A stretch of DNA of 64,000 nucleotides from JANSWY01 sp965267245 (GTDB taxonomy: Bacteria; Bacteroidota; Bacteroidia; Cytophagales; Cyclobacteriaceae), in assembly GCA_965267245.1 (NCBI GenBank), contig OZ253939.1:186001-250000 (forward strand), written 5' to 3'. Shown here piece after piece: positions 27,135 through 36,209 of the stretch (positions are counted from its first letter, which is position 1; the number at the start of each line of letters is the position of its first letter). The notes under the pieces are model-generated. The model was not told the origin of the DNA, searched no databases, and saw nothing but the letters and a program-made list of their open reading frames with translations. The position numbers were made by a program, and so were the translations under genes.

Positions 27135-28064
27135 ATGGATAGAGTTTTAGGGATTATAGAAGGGGAGGAGAGTGGACCTCTTGTGATGTGCATCTGTGCC
27201 ATACATGGCAATGAACAAGTGAGTATTCGCGCTTTTGAGCGTGTACATGATGCCATAAAGCACCACAACATTCCATTTCGTGGCAAATTTATTGGGGTAT
27301 TGGGAAATATTCCAGCCGTTTTGGCCAATAAGAGGTTTATAGACGTTGATCTGAATAGGGTTTGGACTGAGAAGCATATTAAGTCTCTGGTAACTAAACC
27401 GAAGGAAGAATACCGATCTGAGGATAGGGAGATGATGGAATTGCTTCATTTGATAAGTGAAGTAGATAGTGATGCACATGAGATTAAGATAATAGCAGAT
27501 TTGCACGCTACTTCTTCTGAAAATGGGAATTTCATAGTGGTGCCCCTGGGAGAGGAAGAAAATGATATTATCAGAGCGCTGCATTTACCTGTCGTTGTTG
27601 ATTTGGACAAATACCTGGAGGGAACATTGCTTGGCTACATCCATAAAAGTGGGTTTATTTCCTTTGCGTTTGAAGGAGGGCTTATTGGAAGTGACCAGGC
27701 CCTACAGTTGCACATTTCAGGAATTTGGGAAATATTGGAATCAGCAGGTTGTATTACGCATAATGACCACATCAATGAGGATCATTATGCCAATCAACTC
27801 ATGACGATCTCACAGGAACTCCCTAAGAAGGTGAAAGTACTTTATAGACACTGGGTGGAACCAGAAGATCAATTTGAGATGGAGCCTGGGTTTGTAAATT
27901 TCAATTCTGTAAAAAAAAACCAATTATTAGCGCGAGATATTCGAGGAAACATACATGCTCCATATGATGGGCTAATTTTTATGCCACTTTATCAGAAAGA
28001 GGGCAATGATGGCTTTTTCATAGTTGAAGAAGTAACATCAACTGTTGATTTAGGAGTGAATTAG
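27135..28064 (+). CDS. Succinylglutamate desuccinylase/aspartoacylase-like hydrolase
   Basis: A 309-residue M14-type zinc carboxypeptidase fold of the AstE/ASPA family. Zinc ligands appear as HGNE (residues 24-27) and DLHATS (near 117). DVDLNRVW carries the conserved Asn-Arg substrate-binding pair. Family members cleave N-acyl or amide bonds of acylated amino acids. The gene begins directly after the GCS2-CBS gene with no gap. A ligase and an amide hydrolase together suggest synthesis and turnover of the same amide compound, but the substrate is unknown. Confidence 0.86.
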   Translation: MDRVLGIIEGEESGPLVMCICAIHGNEQVSIRAFERVHDAIKHHNIPFRGKFIGVLGNIPAVLANKRFIDVDLNRVWTEKHIKSLVTKPKEEYRSEDREMMELLHLISEVDSDAHEIKIIADLHATSSENGNFIVVPLGEEENDIIRALHLPVVVDLDKYLEGTLLGYIHKSGFISFAFEGGLIGSDQALQLHISGIWEILESAGCITHNDHINEDHYANQLMTISQELPKKVKVLYRHWVEPEDQFEMEPGFVNFNSVKKNQLLARDIRGNIHAPYDGLIFMPLYQKEGNDGFFIVEEVTSTVDLGVN

Positions 28065-28077
28065 TAACGCAGATTTC

Positions 28078-28107
28078 TTGTTTTTTACAAACTATGCGAT
28101 TAGTTTG
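28078..28107 (+). promoter_or_regulatory. Putative promoter of msrA
   Basis: TTG-N19-TTAGTTTG, one mismatch from the Bacteroidota consensus TTG-N19-TAnnTTTG, 33 nt upstream of the msrA start. AGAGGAG, a purine-rich ribosome-binding site, stands directly before the ATG. Confidence 0.45.
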
Positions 28108-28140
28108 CTCGTTACATATAATCCAAATAAATAGAGGAGA

Positions 28141-28689
28141 ATGAGGAAAGCTACGTTTGGATCTGGTTGTTTCTGGTGTACAGAAGCAATCTTTCAAAAA
28201 CTGGAAGGGATCTTATCTGTCGAATCTGGTTATGCCGGAGGAAAAATAAAGCATCCCACTTATCGTGAGGTCTGCTCTGGATTGACAGGGCATGCGGAAG
28301 TTATACAGGTAACTTACGATGAGACCAAAATTACCTACAAGGATCTGCTGGAAGTTTTTTGGAAAACACATGATCCCACTACATTGAACCGTCAGGGAAA
28401 TGATGTGGGTACGATGTACAGGTCTGTGATTTTTTATCATGATCAGGAGCAACAGGAACTTGCTGAGTCTTACAAGAAATTGCTAGATGAATCAGGTGTA
28501 TTTGAAGGACCTATTGTGACTGAAATTTCACAGTATACAGACTTCTATCCAGCGGAAGACTACCACCAAAATTATTACAATGACAATGGGGCTCAACCTT
28601 ATTGTGCATTTGTAATCAAGCCTAAGGTGGAAAAAGTAGAACAATTATTTAAGAACAAATTAAAAAAAGCAAGTAGAAAAAGTGCTTAG
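28141..28689 (+). CDS. msrA: Peptide-methionine (S)-S-oxide reductase
   Basis: A 182-residue MsrA. The catalytic motif GCFWC is at residues 9-13 and other family blocks follow: ESGYAGG, HAEVIQVTYD, FWKTHDPTTLNRQGNDVGTMYRS and DYHQNYY. It repairs S-epimers of oxidised methionine using thioredoxin. No signal peptide and no fused MsrB domain, so it is a single-domain cytoplasmic enzyme. It overlaps the convergent DUF763 gene by four bases at the stop codons. Confidence 0.97.
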   Translation: MRKATFGSGCFWCTEAIFQKLEGILSVESGYAGGKIKHPTYREVCSGLTGHAEVIQVTYDETKITYKDLLEVFWKTHDPTTLNRQGNDVGTMYRSVIFYHDQEQQELAESYKKLLDESGVFEGPIVTEISQYTDFYPAEDYHQNYYNDNGAQPYCAFVIKPKVEKVEQLFKNKLKKASRKSA

Positions 28690-29891
28690 TCGAATAGACT
28701 AAGCTGCTTTTTTACTGGGGGCTTTTCTACACCAAAAACAGTTCGGCCTCCGAACTTGTAGGAATCTTGTCGTTCTTTTTCAATCAGCGTATTCAGGTTA
28801 TTCTTCGGTTCGAAGAATTTTTCTAACGAAGAGGCTTTCTGATGTAAACTTTTTAGGGCCTTCATTTTATCAGTATGTCCAATTTTAGCCTTTTCAATTG
28901 ATTTCTTGAGCACATTGATACTATTATCAAATACTTTTATCGGGACTGGAAAAGGGTGACCATCCTTACCTCCATGAGCAAAACTAAAACGAGCAGGATC
29001 TTTGAACCTTGAAGGCGTCCCATAAATGACCTCACTTACCAGTGTCAGTGACTGTAACGTTCTGGGCCCCAATCCCTTAGTCAACAGGAACGACTCGAAA
29101 TCGCGAATGCCATTTTCCTGAGCCGTAACCAGCACTGTTCCCAGTCTCTTGAGATCAACATCAGTTTGTCTTACATCATGATGTGCCGGAAGTTTCATTT
29201 TGGCTATTTCAGGGATTAGGCGAGTAGGGTTTTCTTGGGCCAGGTTTAAAATGGATGACCTGGTTGGTTTGGCTTCAGTATCTGTTAAATTAATGATGGA
29301 CCCGCAGTTTTGTCCAACAATCATCGTATGTGGATTTTCTAAATAGCTCTTTAATTGGCCTGAGTGCCAATGATACCTTCTGGCATAGCCATTGCCCTGG
29401 TTCATGCCTTGCTGGACTACCGTCCAATCTCCTTCATCGCTTAAAATGAATGAATGTAAATAGATCTGAAAACCGTCCTGAATAGTGTTGTTGTCAATTT
29501 TTGCAATGAGCTTACTGCTTCTTACCAGGTCATCACCTTGCAAACCAGTTTTGTCAGAGATTCTCAGTAATTCATCTGGTGTTTTCTTGCTATGTCTACC
29601 CCTACCACCACAAAAATAGAGCCCTAACTCTTTGAATCTGGGATTAACAGCAGACTTTAAAGCACCCAGTACAGAAGTAGTGATCCCCGAAGAATGCCAG
29701 TCCATTCCCAGGACACAACCTAAGGATTGGAACCAAAAGGGATCACTCAACCTTTTGATTGCTTCGGTTTTTCCGTATTCAAGAATAATTGCTTCCAGGA
29801 TGGCACCACCAAGGGATTTCATTCTTTCAGCTAACCAAACAGGAACTCTACCTCCATGTAAAGGCAAATCCGCGTAACCTGACTTATTCAT
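28686..29891 (-). CDS. DUF763 domain protein
   Basis: A 401-residue protein matching DUF763: opening YADLPLHGGRVPVWLAERM, then DWHSSGITTSVLGALK, YFCGGRGRHSKKTP, IVGQNCGSIINLTD and RTLQSLTLVSEVIYG. The family is found in archaea and some bacteria. The GLGPRTLQSLTLVSEV segment looks like a helix-hairpin-helix, so nucleic-acid binding or DNA repair is plausible. Biochemical function is unproven. It is divergent from the next small operon and convergent with msrA. Confidence 0.85.
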   Translation of the reverse strand: MNKSGYADLPLHGGRVPVWLAERMKSLGGAILEAIILEYGKTEAIKRLSDPFWFQSLGCVLGMDWHSSGITTSVLGALKSAVNPRFKELGLYFCGGRGRHSKKTPDELLRISDKTGLQGDDLVRSSKLIAKIDNNTIQDGFQIYLHSFILSDEGDWTVVQQGMNQGNGYARRYHWHSGQLKSYLENPHTMIVGQNCGSIINLTDTEAKPTRSSILNLAQENPTRLIPEIAKMKLPAHHDVRQTDVDLKRLGTVLVTAQENGIRDFESFLLTKGLGPRTLQSLTLVSEVIYGTPSRFKDPARFSFAHGGKDGHPFPVPIKVFDNSINVLKKSIEKAKIGHTDKMKALKSLHQKASSLEKFFEPKNNLNTLIEKERQDSYKFGGRTVFGVEKPPVKKQLSLFD

Positions 29892-30015
29892 AATACTAAT
29901 ATAATTAGTAATTGCTAAATAATGTTACTTATGTGAGATAATTGTTCATTCCGTAACCACATAATTTTTCTCACAAAATGATTCACCTAACTTCGCATTA
30001 CAAAATTTTAATTTT

Positions 30016-30501
30016 ATGCCTAAATACCGTCACCTGACAAAAGATGAGCTAGAGAGCCTGGAGAAAGAGTTTGTGGAATACCTTGTGGTCAATGGAATTA
30101 CCGCAGATGAATGGGAAAGCATGAAGTCTGACCGTACGGAAGATGCTGAAAGGATTATTGCCTTGTTCAGTGATGTTGTTTTCGAAGGGATAATGCGTAA
30201 AACGAAATACATAGAGTACAGAAGCAAGCAAGAGCTTAAAGCTTTTCAATGTTTGGCTGATCAAATCGTGATGATGGCATTGGAAGGTGATGAATTATCT
30301 GACTTCACAGACGATTCATTTGTGAAAAAATCAATGACTTCACCTCCCGAGGGTATTAAAATATTCTCTGCCAGAAAGGCCTATAACAAGCAAAGGGAGC
30401 TTGAACTATTCGAGATGCTCCAACAGGGTTGTCAGATTTCAGATGGGAACGTCTTTAAGGCGCTTTCACTGGTTTATGCCGAAATAAAATCGCAGAAATG
30501 A
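30016..30501 (+). CDS. Conserved Bacteroidota protein (DUF6495-like)
   Basis: A 161-residue soluble, acidic, helical protein opening with YRHLTKDELESLEKEFVEYLVVNGI. It resembles the Bacteroidota-restricted DUF6495 family, although I cannot confirm the number. No signal peptide, membrane segment or catalytic motif is visible. Its stop codon overlaps the start of the next gene (ATGA), so it is co-translated with a small two-to-three-helix membrane protein. Function is unknown. Confidence 0.7.
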   Translation: MPKYRHLTKDELESLEKEFVEYLVVNGITADEWESMKSDRTEDAERIIALFSDVVFEGIMRKTKYIEYRSKQELKAFQCLADQIVMMALEGDELSDFTDDSFVKKSMTSPPEGIKIFSARKAYNKQRELELFEMLQQGCQISDGNVFKALSLVYAEIKSQK

Positions 30502-30770
30502 GCAACGAGTTGATCATCGATTTCATCGGGTGGGTCGGTTCTGTGGAAGTGGTGCTGGCCTATGCATTGGTAAGTTCACAGCGATTAAAAGGTTCCTCAT
30601 GGTTGTATCAGGTATTAAACCTGACAGGAGCTATTTTTTTGATCGTTAATACTTACTATTATGCTGCTTACCCCAGTACATTCATTAACATTGTTTGGGT
30701 AGTAATTGCGATTGTCGCACTAGGAAAAGTGATCTTTTTTAAAGCCAAACCTGACAATCCAGCTAAATAA
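30498..30770 (+). CDS. Small multi-pass membrane protein (CBU_0592-like)
   Basis: A 90-residue protein with about three transmembrane helices (residues 5-25, 33-50, 56-80). It carries the motif IGWVGSVEVVLAYALVSSQRL and a Tyr-rich turn NTYYYAAYPS, which resemble the CBU_0592 family of small bacterial membrane proteins. It is translationally coupled to the preceding gene. The lysine-rich tail should be cytoplasmic. Role is unknown. Confidence 0.75.
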   Translation: MSNELIIDFIGWVGSVEVVLAYALVSSQRLKGSSWLYQVLNLTGAIFLIVNTYYYAAYPSTFINIVWVVIAIVALGKVIFFKAKPDNPAK

Positions 30771-30818
30771 ACTGTTTGATGGTATTTTGTTTTCCTCTCC
30801 TTTGTTATTTTTGTTGGA

Positions 30819-31433
30819 ATGGATGCTACTCAGGCCGTAATACAATACAAACCTTTGCTTCATTCGATAGCTCTTCGAATGGTGGGTTCAATTAGTGATG
30901 CAGAGGACATTGTACAGGATACATTCCTAAAGTGGCTAACTGTTGATCGCTCAAGGATTGAAAACACAAAAGCATATCTGGTTCGATCAGTAACAAACAA
31001 TTGCATCAATCATCTAAAGAGCCTCAAATCAAACTACATTGATAAGTCTATTGATAGTATGAAGCATTCTGAGCTTGCGGAATACATACGTGAAATAGAT
31101 ATTAAGAAAATAGATTTGGATCATGAAGTTGAGGTAGCGCTACATGCAATTCATAAGAAACTGGAACCACTCGAAAAGTCTATTTTTATTCTTAGAGAGT
31201 TTTTCAATGTTGAATATGAAGAGTTGCAGGAAATGTTTGACAAGAGTGCGGCCAACTGTAGAAAACTTTTTAGTCGTGCCAAAGCTAAGCTTTCAATTGA
31301 GATGCCATCTATGAAATTCAGCCTTCCGACAAAACCAGCAATGTTTGAGAGCTTCCAAAAGGCTTGTAATCTGGGAAGTTTGACTGCCCTTGTAGGAGAT
31401 CTCAAATCTGAGATCAGAGAAAAATTAAATTAA
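30819..31433 (+). CDS. ECF41-like sigma factor with truncated SnoaL extension
   Basis: A 204-residue ECF sigma factor. Sigma2 (about 5-75) has SDAEDIVQDTFLKWL and sigma4 (about 105-150) has LREFFNVEYEELQEMFDKSAANCRKLFSRAKAKL; the ANCRxLxSRA signature is typical of the ECF41/SigJ group. That group normally ends in a ~100-residue SnoaL-like regulatory domain. Here only about 35 residues remain after sigma4, including FQKACNLGSLTALVGDL, which matches the first helix of that domain. No anti-sigma gene follows. A TATTTTTG -7-like box stands just before the start. Confidence 0.87.
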   Translation: MDATQAVIQYKPLLHSIALRMVGSISDAEDIVQDTFLKWLTVDRSRIENTKAYLVRSVTNNCINHLKSLKSNYIDKSIDSMKHSELAEYIREIDIKKIDLDHEVEVALHAIHKKLEPLEKSIFILREFFNVEYEELQEMFDKSAANCRKLFSRAKAKLSIEMPSMKFSLPTKPAMFESFQKACNLGSLTALVGDLKSEIREKLN

Positions 31434-31512
31434 TTTCACTTTTTTGTCACAAACTTGATTAAGGGTTGTCTTCTTTAAAAAAGAAGCAAATTGTTAACTG
31501 TTAATTAGGTTT

Positions 31513-32289
31513 ATGGAAATCATAATCGCGTTTTTTATCGCCCATTGGTACTTGTCATTGTTCTTTCAGACATTCTTTTTACACAGGTACGCCGCTCACA
31601 AAGCTTTCACAATGAGCAAAACATGGGAAAAGATCTTTTTTGTACTTACATGGGTATTTCAGGGTTCAAACTATTTGAGTGCCTACGGTTACGGTATCAT
31701 GCACAGAATGCATCATGCCTATGCCGATACTGAAAATGACCCACATTCACCAAAATATGACGAGTCATTGTTTAAGATGATGTGGAAGACAAAAACGATT
31801 TACTCTTCAATTTGTAACAAGAAAATGATCGTTGATGATCGATTTACGGGTGATATTCCACAATGGGATGCGTTCGATAAATTTGCCAGGTCATGGCCAA
31901 GTAGACTTCTTTGGGGAGCCGCATATGTGCTCTTTTATTATAACTTCGCCACTGAGTGGTGGTTATGGTTGCTACTACCAGTGCATTTTTTAATGTCACC
32001 TATCCATGGAGCAATCATCAACTGGTTTGCACATAAATATGGATATAGAAACTTTGAAGTAGGGGATACGAGCAGAAACTTTCTTCCGTTTGATTTTTTA
32101 ATGATGGGGGAGAGCTATCATAATAATCACCACAAACACGGAACCAGGGCTAATTTTGGAGGTTTCAGATGGCATGAAATCGACCCTACTTACCAGGTGA
32201 TCAAGTTGTTGGACTTTGTTGGGGTTATCAAGGTCAACAAGAAAGATAAAAAATCAAGCGACAAGAGCGAAGTGCTCAAAGCCGCTTAA
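31513..32289 (+). CDS. Fatty acid desaturase (acyl-CoA/acyl-lipid delta-9 type)
   Basis: A 258-residue integral membrane desaturase. The three histidine boxes that bind the di-iron centre are all present: HRYAAH (residues 24-29), HRMHH (65-69 region) and HNNHH near residue 206. Four or more hydrophobic segments lie between them. It introduces a double bond into acyl chains, adjusting membrane fluidity. The basic tail KVNKKDKKSSDKSE is probably cytoplasmic. A terminator follows, so it is likely monocistronic. Confidence 0.93.
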   Translation: MEIIIAFFIAHWYLSLFFQTFFLHRYAAHKAFTMSKTWEKIFFVLTWVFQGSNYLSAYGYGIMHRMHHAYADTENDPHSPKYDESLFKMMWKTKTIYSSICNKKMIVDDRFTGDIPQWDAFDKFARSWPSRLLWGAAYVLFYYNFATEWWLWLLLPVHFLMSPIHGAIINWFAHKYGYRNFEVGDTSRNFLPFDFLMMGESYHNNHHKHGTRANFGGFRWHEIDPTYQVIKLLDFVGVIKVNKKDKKSSDKSEVLKAA

Positions 32290-32312
32290 GATAATTTTTA
32301 ATTTTCCTGGAA

Positions 32313-32344
32313 AAAGCTACCCTTCATTTGAGGGGTAGCTTTTT
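32313..32344. terminator. Intrinsic terminator after the desaturase
   Basis: AAAGCTACCC / GGGTAGCTTT, a 10-bp stem with a 10-nt loop, A-rich before and T-rich after, so it can serve both convergent genes. Confidence 0.85.
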
Positions 32345-32349
32345 ATGCC

Positions 32350-32898
32350 TTAGTCCATTGCATCTGCAACATAATCTACTATTTCCTGCATCTTGCTATC
32401 ACTGTAACGTCCCTGAGTCACATAGACAATTTTACCATCTGGGTCTAGTACATAAAAGTACGGTGTTTTCTTATCCTCAAATTTAAGTACCTCCTTGTAC
32501 AGGTGTAACTCCCCTTTGTAGAATAGAACATATGGTTGGAGGTCAGGGTCAATCGTTTCTTTAACCTTATTCATGACAGACTTATAAGCAGGTCTCTTTG
32601 CTCCGGTGAACATTGGAACAAAGTATAAGTTCACATCAAATGTGATTTGAAATACTGAGGGTTTATCAGGCTTATGAAGGAATTGGTAGTAAGCTGGTTT
32701 GAACCATGATTTAAGGTAGTCTTCTGCCTTTTTGGAATAGGCAAGACCAATTATAGTGTATTTTCCTTTAATGTCATCCGGTAGGTTGACAAACTCATTT
32801 GTCAGACTTTCTCCCTCCATTTCAGGGAACTCAGAGCCAACTTGTGCATGGGTGCATATAGAAATTGCGAGGAAAGAAAGCAGTAAGATATTTTTCAT
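32350..32898 (-). CDS. Exported thioredoxin-fold protein without CxxC
   Basis: The preferred ATG gives 182 residues with a signal peptide ending CTHAQ; an ATG four codons upstream is possible. The body reads as a thioredoxin-like fold: KYTIIGLAYSKKAEDYLKSW after a beta strand, then TPYFYVLDPDGKIVYVTQGRYS. The pattern resembles the ATP10/redoxin-like group. There is no CxxC active-site pair in the mature protein, so disulfide chemistry is unlikely. A chaperone or binding role is inference. It is convergent with the desaturase. Confidence 0.72.
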   Translation of the reverse strand: MKNILLLSFLAISICTHAQVGSEFPEMEGESLTNEFVNLPDDIKGKYTIIGLAYSKKAEDYLKSWFKPAYYQFLHKPDKPSVFQITFDVNLYFVPMFTGAKRPAYKSVMNKVKETIDPDLQPYVLFYKGELHLYKEVLKFEDKKTPYFYVLDPDGKIVYVTQGRYSDSKMQEIVDYVADAMD

Positions 32899-32940
32899 GA
32901 TCATTTGCAATTAGTTGATTATTGATAATAACAATTTAAT

Positions 32941-33393
32941 GTGAATATTCGTAATTTATTGCCATCAACAACTAAATCAGGAAATAAATTGACGACTGAT
33001 TACAGCAAAACTCCCCTATACAAGAAGCTTGGATTAAAAGACGGGTTTAAATGTCTATTTGTACACACACCAAGCTATTATGCTGATTTGTTTCAGGAGT
33101 TACCGGATATTGAAGTACTGGAAAGTGGCGACACTCCCTTGGATTTTATTCATTGTTTTTACAAAGAAAATCAATTGTTTCAGCGTGAAATACAATCCCT
33201 AATTCCACGGTTGAAGAAAACCGGAATGATATGGGTTGCCTGGCCTAAGAAGGCCTCTAATCTGTCAACTGACTTACATCGAGACATAGTTCGGCCCTCG
33301 ATGCTCGATCGTGGATTAATTGACTCGAAAGTTTGCTCCATAGATGACGATTGGTCAGCGATGAAGTTTGGTTATAGGATCAGTGACCGTTAA
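32941..33393 (+). CDS. DUF3052 family protein
   Basis: A 150-residue protein read from a GTG start. No ATG is available upstream of the conserved block DYSKTPLYKKLGLKDGFKC, and a TTG 16 codons in is the alternative. The C-terminal part GMIWVAWPKKASNLSTDLHRDIVRP and SKVCSIDDDWSAMKFGYR match DUF3052, a family of unknown function, often near regulators or membrane proteins. Cytoplasmic, with no membrane segment. Its stop overlaps the stop of the convergent propeller gene by four bases. Confidence 0.85.
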   Translation: MNIRNLLPSTTKSGNKLTTDYSKTPLYKKLGLKDGFKCLFVHTPSYYADLFQELPDIEVLESGDTPLDFIHCFYKENQLFQREIQSLIPRLKKTGMIWVAWPKKASNLSTDLHRDIVRPSMLDRGLIDSKVCSIDDDWSAMKFGYRISDR

Positions 33394-36209
33394 GCTTCTG
33401 AAGTAACCGGTTCAGTTGAAGCCTCTTCAACAACTTTCTTTTTCTTATTCGGATCTCTTTCCAACATAATATGCCTCAGGAGCATTTCAAGAGGGAATAC
33501 GAGTAATGCAGTACTTACATCAATAAGAAAATCTATTACTGGTGTGCTCTTGAGGTCAATAAGAGATCCCATTGCAGACTGGCAGAATTCGATAATCACT
33601 ATGAGTGTCAAAACTGAAAGTCCGGCTTTTATGATCCTATTGGATTTTTTCTCCTGGGATAACCTGGAAGTGAATACTACAAGCCCTCCGAAAATTACGA
33701 TTTGCATCAGATAGAACCATGGTTGCTGCCAATATGGTGTTGCCACTTTAAATTTAATGCTCTCAGCATTTTCAACATTTCCAAAACTATCACGCGATTG
33801 AACAAACAATTCATAATCACCAGGTGGGAGGTACGAGAAGTCAATTTTTTGGTTACTGGACCAATTAGACCAGTTATCATTCATTCCAGCAAGCTTGTAC
33901 TTGAATTCTGTGTCTAACAAGCCAAGATAATCCGGTTTAGACATTTCAAAGGAAAGAAAAGTGTTGTCATACTTGATATTGAGCTTGTCTCTTTTCTTTA
34001 GTATGCCATCACTAGCTCTGATCGTTTTTAGGAAAAGCGGGTGAGCGAGACTATCGATGTGTTCAGCTTTATGGTCATAAGCCAGTAAGTCATTATCACT
34101 GGTTATGAGCCAATATTTATCTGTTTCCTTGTCATAGGTAATCCTCCTTAATTTCGGGAAGATGCTAAAGTATTTGTGCTTCTTAATGTCTCCGAATTTG
34201 GATATTTCATACCAGTCTTTGCCATTGTATATCCAAATAAATCCAAGCGCATCTTTAAAATAAGATACCGGGAGTCCAAGTTTATCTTTCCACCTGTCAT
34301 AAGCAACAAGCTGATCAGATTTATTGTCCATGTAGAAGTAACCCTGTGTGTTGATAAAAAAGGTGGTGTCCTTGACATGGGACATGAGTATGTCGTCAAA
34401 CCGATGATTGTCTATTGGGTATTCTTTTCTCACCTGTAGCTCATCTCCTTCCAAATGGACATCCATAATCTTAGATGAGCCAGCCATCCAGATTTCGCCG
34501 GCATCATCCTGATAAATATCCAGGATGACATCATCCGGATCTAAAGTAGCTACTTCAATCCACACCTCATCATGTACCTCGAAGAGTTTCACTTCATGAT
34601 CATATGTGCTTACCAGGATTCTATGTTCTTCATTGTTAAGAATCTGGACAGCACTGATTGGTTCATCAATCACAATATGTGCGGAATCTTCTATCTCAAT
34701 TAGACCACTTGTACTGGCGGCAAGTAAGTGGTCATCAAATACAATCAGGTCTTTACATTTGCCACTTGAACCTGGTACTTTGGTGTACTTATATCGAATG
34801 TCTACAGGAATTTGTTTGACCCTCCTGACATATCGCACATTACTTTTTGGTTTACCTTTAATAAGCGTGATTGCGTCACCGCTTACAATATCATCCACCT
34901 TGGAAAAGATTTTTTTCAGAAAACCCGGCTTTTTGTCCTTCTTGTCATCTTCCTGTTTCTTTTCACTGGATTTATCCTCGTCTTCCTGGTTCTTTTTCTT
35001 GTTTTTGAACAGTTTTCCAAGCCTGATAGCCTTTTTATCATCTTCTTTGCTTTCTTCCTGCACAGGCTGTACTACGCGCTGTTCAACAGGTTTTTTCTTT
35101 TTAGCAGTATTTACTTTTTGGGCAACATAATAGACCTTGTTGGCAAATGTGGTGTCCTTATCAATGAAAAACACACCTGAACTGGTTGAAAGCCAGAGTT
35201 TATTGTGGTATCTGTTTACGGCAAGTAAGTTGCCCTGTAGTCCCGGCAAATGGGAATAGCTTTTCGCTGGGAAAGATGGTAGCACCCTGGAAAGGCCATA
35301 TTCGTGACTCACCCAAACGCCTCCTTCTTTATCCACGTGAGTTGCATAAATCTCATTATCTGGTAGTCCCATGGAATTGTCTAGGATTTCCAGGTATTCA
35401 GGGTCATTCAGATTGATGAAAACACAACCATAATCAAGAGTAGAGCAGATTATTATTTCTTCGTTGACGAAATTGATGTCAATGGCAGAAATGCCATAAT
35501 CATCCAGCAACGTATTGCTTTTTAATGTGTCAAATTCCCCATCGTTGATTTCATATAGATAGCCATCAAAGCCCAGAGCTACACTTTTATTTTTCGCATT
35601 AGTAATGACACGGGCAATTTTATTATCAATATTGGCCCCATTTACTTCTTTTAGAACAGCTTCATCTATTTGAAATACTTTCTCTTCAGTATTCACATAC
35701 AGTTTGTCTCCAAGCTTGTATAGATTAAGAAAATTGTCCTCTATTTTCCCAATCACCTTCTTGGATTCAGGATCGTAGACATAAAGCATTTTTTCACTTA
35801 AAAAGTATACTTTAGACTGAAAGTGTTCAGTTTGATAGAAAAGTTGTGATGTAGAATCTGACTCGTGTAAGCTGATGTAATGAATATTATAGTCTCGCCA
35901 ATTGATAGTTCCAAACCCATTAATACATCCAACATAAATTTGGTTGTCATCATCTGTTGCTATCGATAAGGCAGCAGAGGGTGTGGGGTAGAAATCCCAG
36001 ACTTTTCCATCATATTGATAAACACCCAGGGTATTGGCCATACTCAAGAGTCCTCGGCTGTCTGAGCTGATTTGAAAACTAATTCCTTCAGTGTGCCCGG
36101 TTTCCCGGATATGGTTGTTAACCAGGAAACTGCCCTTTTGAGCATGCGCAGAAAATACTGAAATGATTGCCAATGCGGCAATGGTCAGGTAGGTGGTCCG
36201 AATAGACAT
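33390..36209 (-). CDS. Two-component-type propeller protein lacking a kinase domain
   Basis: A 939-residue protein with a signal peptide (cleavage near AHAQKG). Residues about 30-370 and 470-740 hold Reg_prop-type beta-propeller repeats (KEGGVWVSHEYGLSRV, FIWIYNGKDWYEI). A very lysine/glutamate-rich insert of about 55 residues (near 388-445) separates them. A Y_Y_Y domain (about 755-830, LPPGDYELFVQSRDSFGN) precedes three hydrophobic helices and a charged tail. Hybrid two-component regulators usually continue into histidine kinase, receiver and HTH domains; here the protein ends in membrane helices. It probably senses an extracellular ligand and signals through an unknown partner. Confidence 0.85.
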   Translation of the reverse strand: MSIRTTYLTIAALAIISVFSAHAQKGSFLVNNHIRETGHTEGISFQISSDSRGLLSMANTLGVYQYDGKVWDFYPTPSAALSIATDDDNQIYVGCINGFGTINWRDYNIHYISLHESDSTSQLFYQTEHFQSKVYFLSEKMLYVYDPESKKVIGKIEDNFLNLYKLGDKLYVNTEEKVFQIDEAVLKEVNGANIDNKIARVITNAKNKSVALGFDGYLYEINDGEFDTLKSNTLLDDYGISAIDINFVNEEIIICSTLDYGCVFINLNDPEYLEILDNSMGLPDNEIYATHVDKEGGVWVSHEYGLSRVLPSFPAKSYSHLPGLQGNLLAVNRYHNKLWLSTSSGVFFIDKDTTFANKVYYVAQKVNTAKKKKPVEQRVVQPVQEESKEDDKKAIRLGKLFKNKKKNQEDEDKSSEKKQEDDKKDKKPGFLKKIFSKVDDIVSGDAITLIKGKPKSNVRYVRRVKQIPVDIRYKYTKVPGSSGKCKDLIVFDDHLLAASTSGLIEIEDSAHIVIDEPISAVQILNNEEHRILVSTYDHEVKLFEVHDEVWIEVATLDPDDVILDIYQDDAGEIWMAGSSKIMDVHLEGDELQVRKEYPIDNHRFDDILMSHVKDTTFFINTQGYFYMDNKSDQLVAYDRWKDKLGLPVSYFKDALGFIWIYNGKDWYEISKFGDIKKHKYFSIFPKLRRITYDKETDKYWLITSDNDLLAYDHKAEHIDSLAHPLFLKTIRASDGILKKRDKLNIKYDNTFLSFEMSKPDYLGLLDTEFKYKLAGMNDNWSNWSSNQKIDFSYLPPGDYELFVQSRDSFGNVENAESIKFKVATPYWQQPWFYLMQIVIFGGLVVFTSRLSQEKKSNRIIKAGLSVLTLIVIIEFCQSAMGSLIDLKSTPVIDFLIDVSTALLVFPLEMLLRHIMLERDPNKKKKVVEEASTEPVTSEA

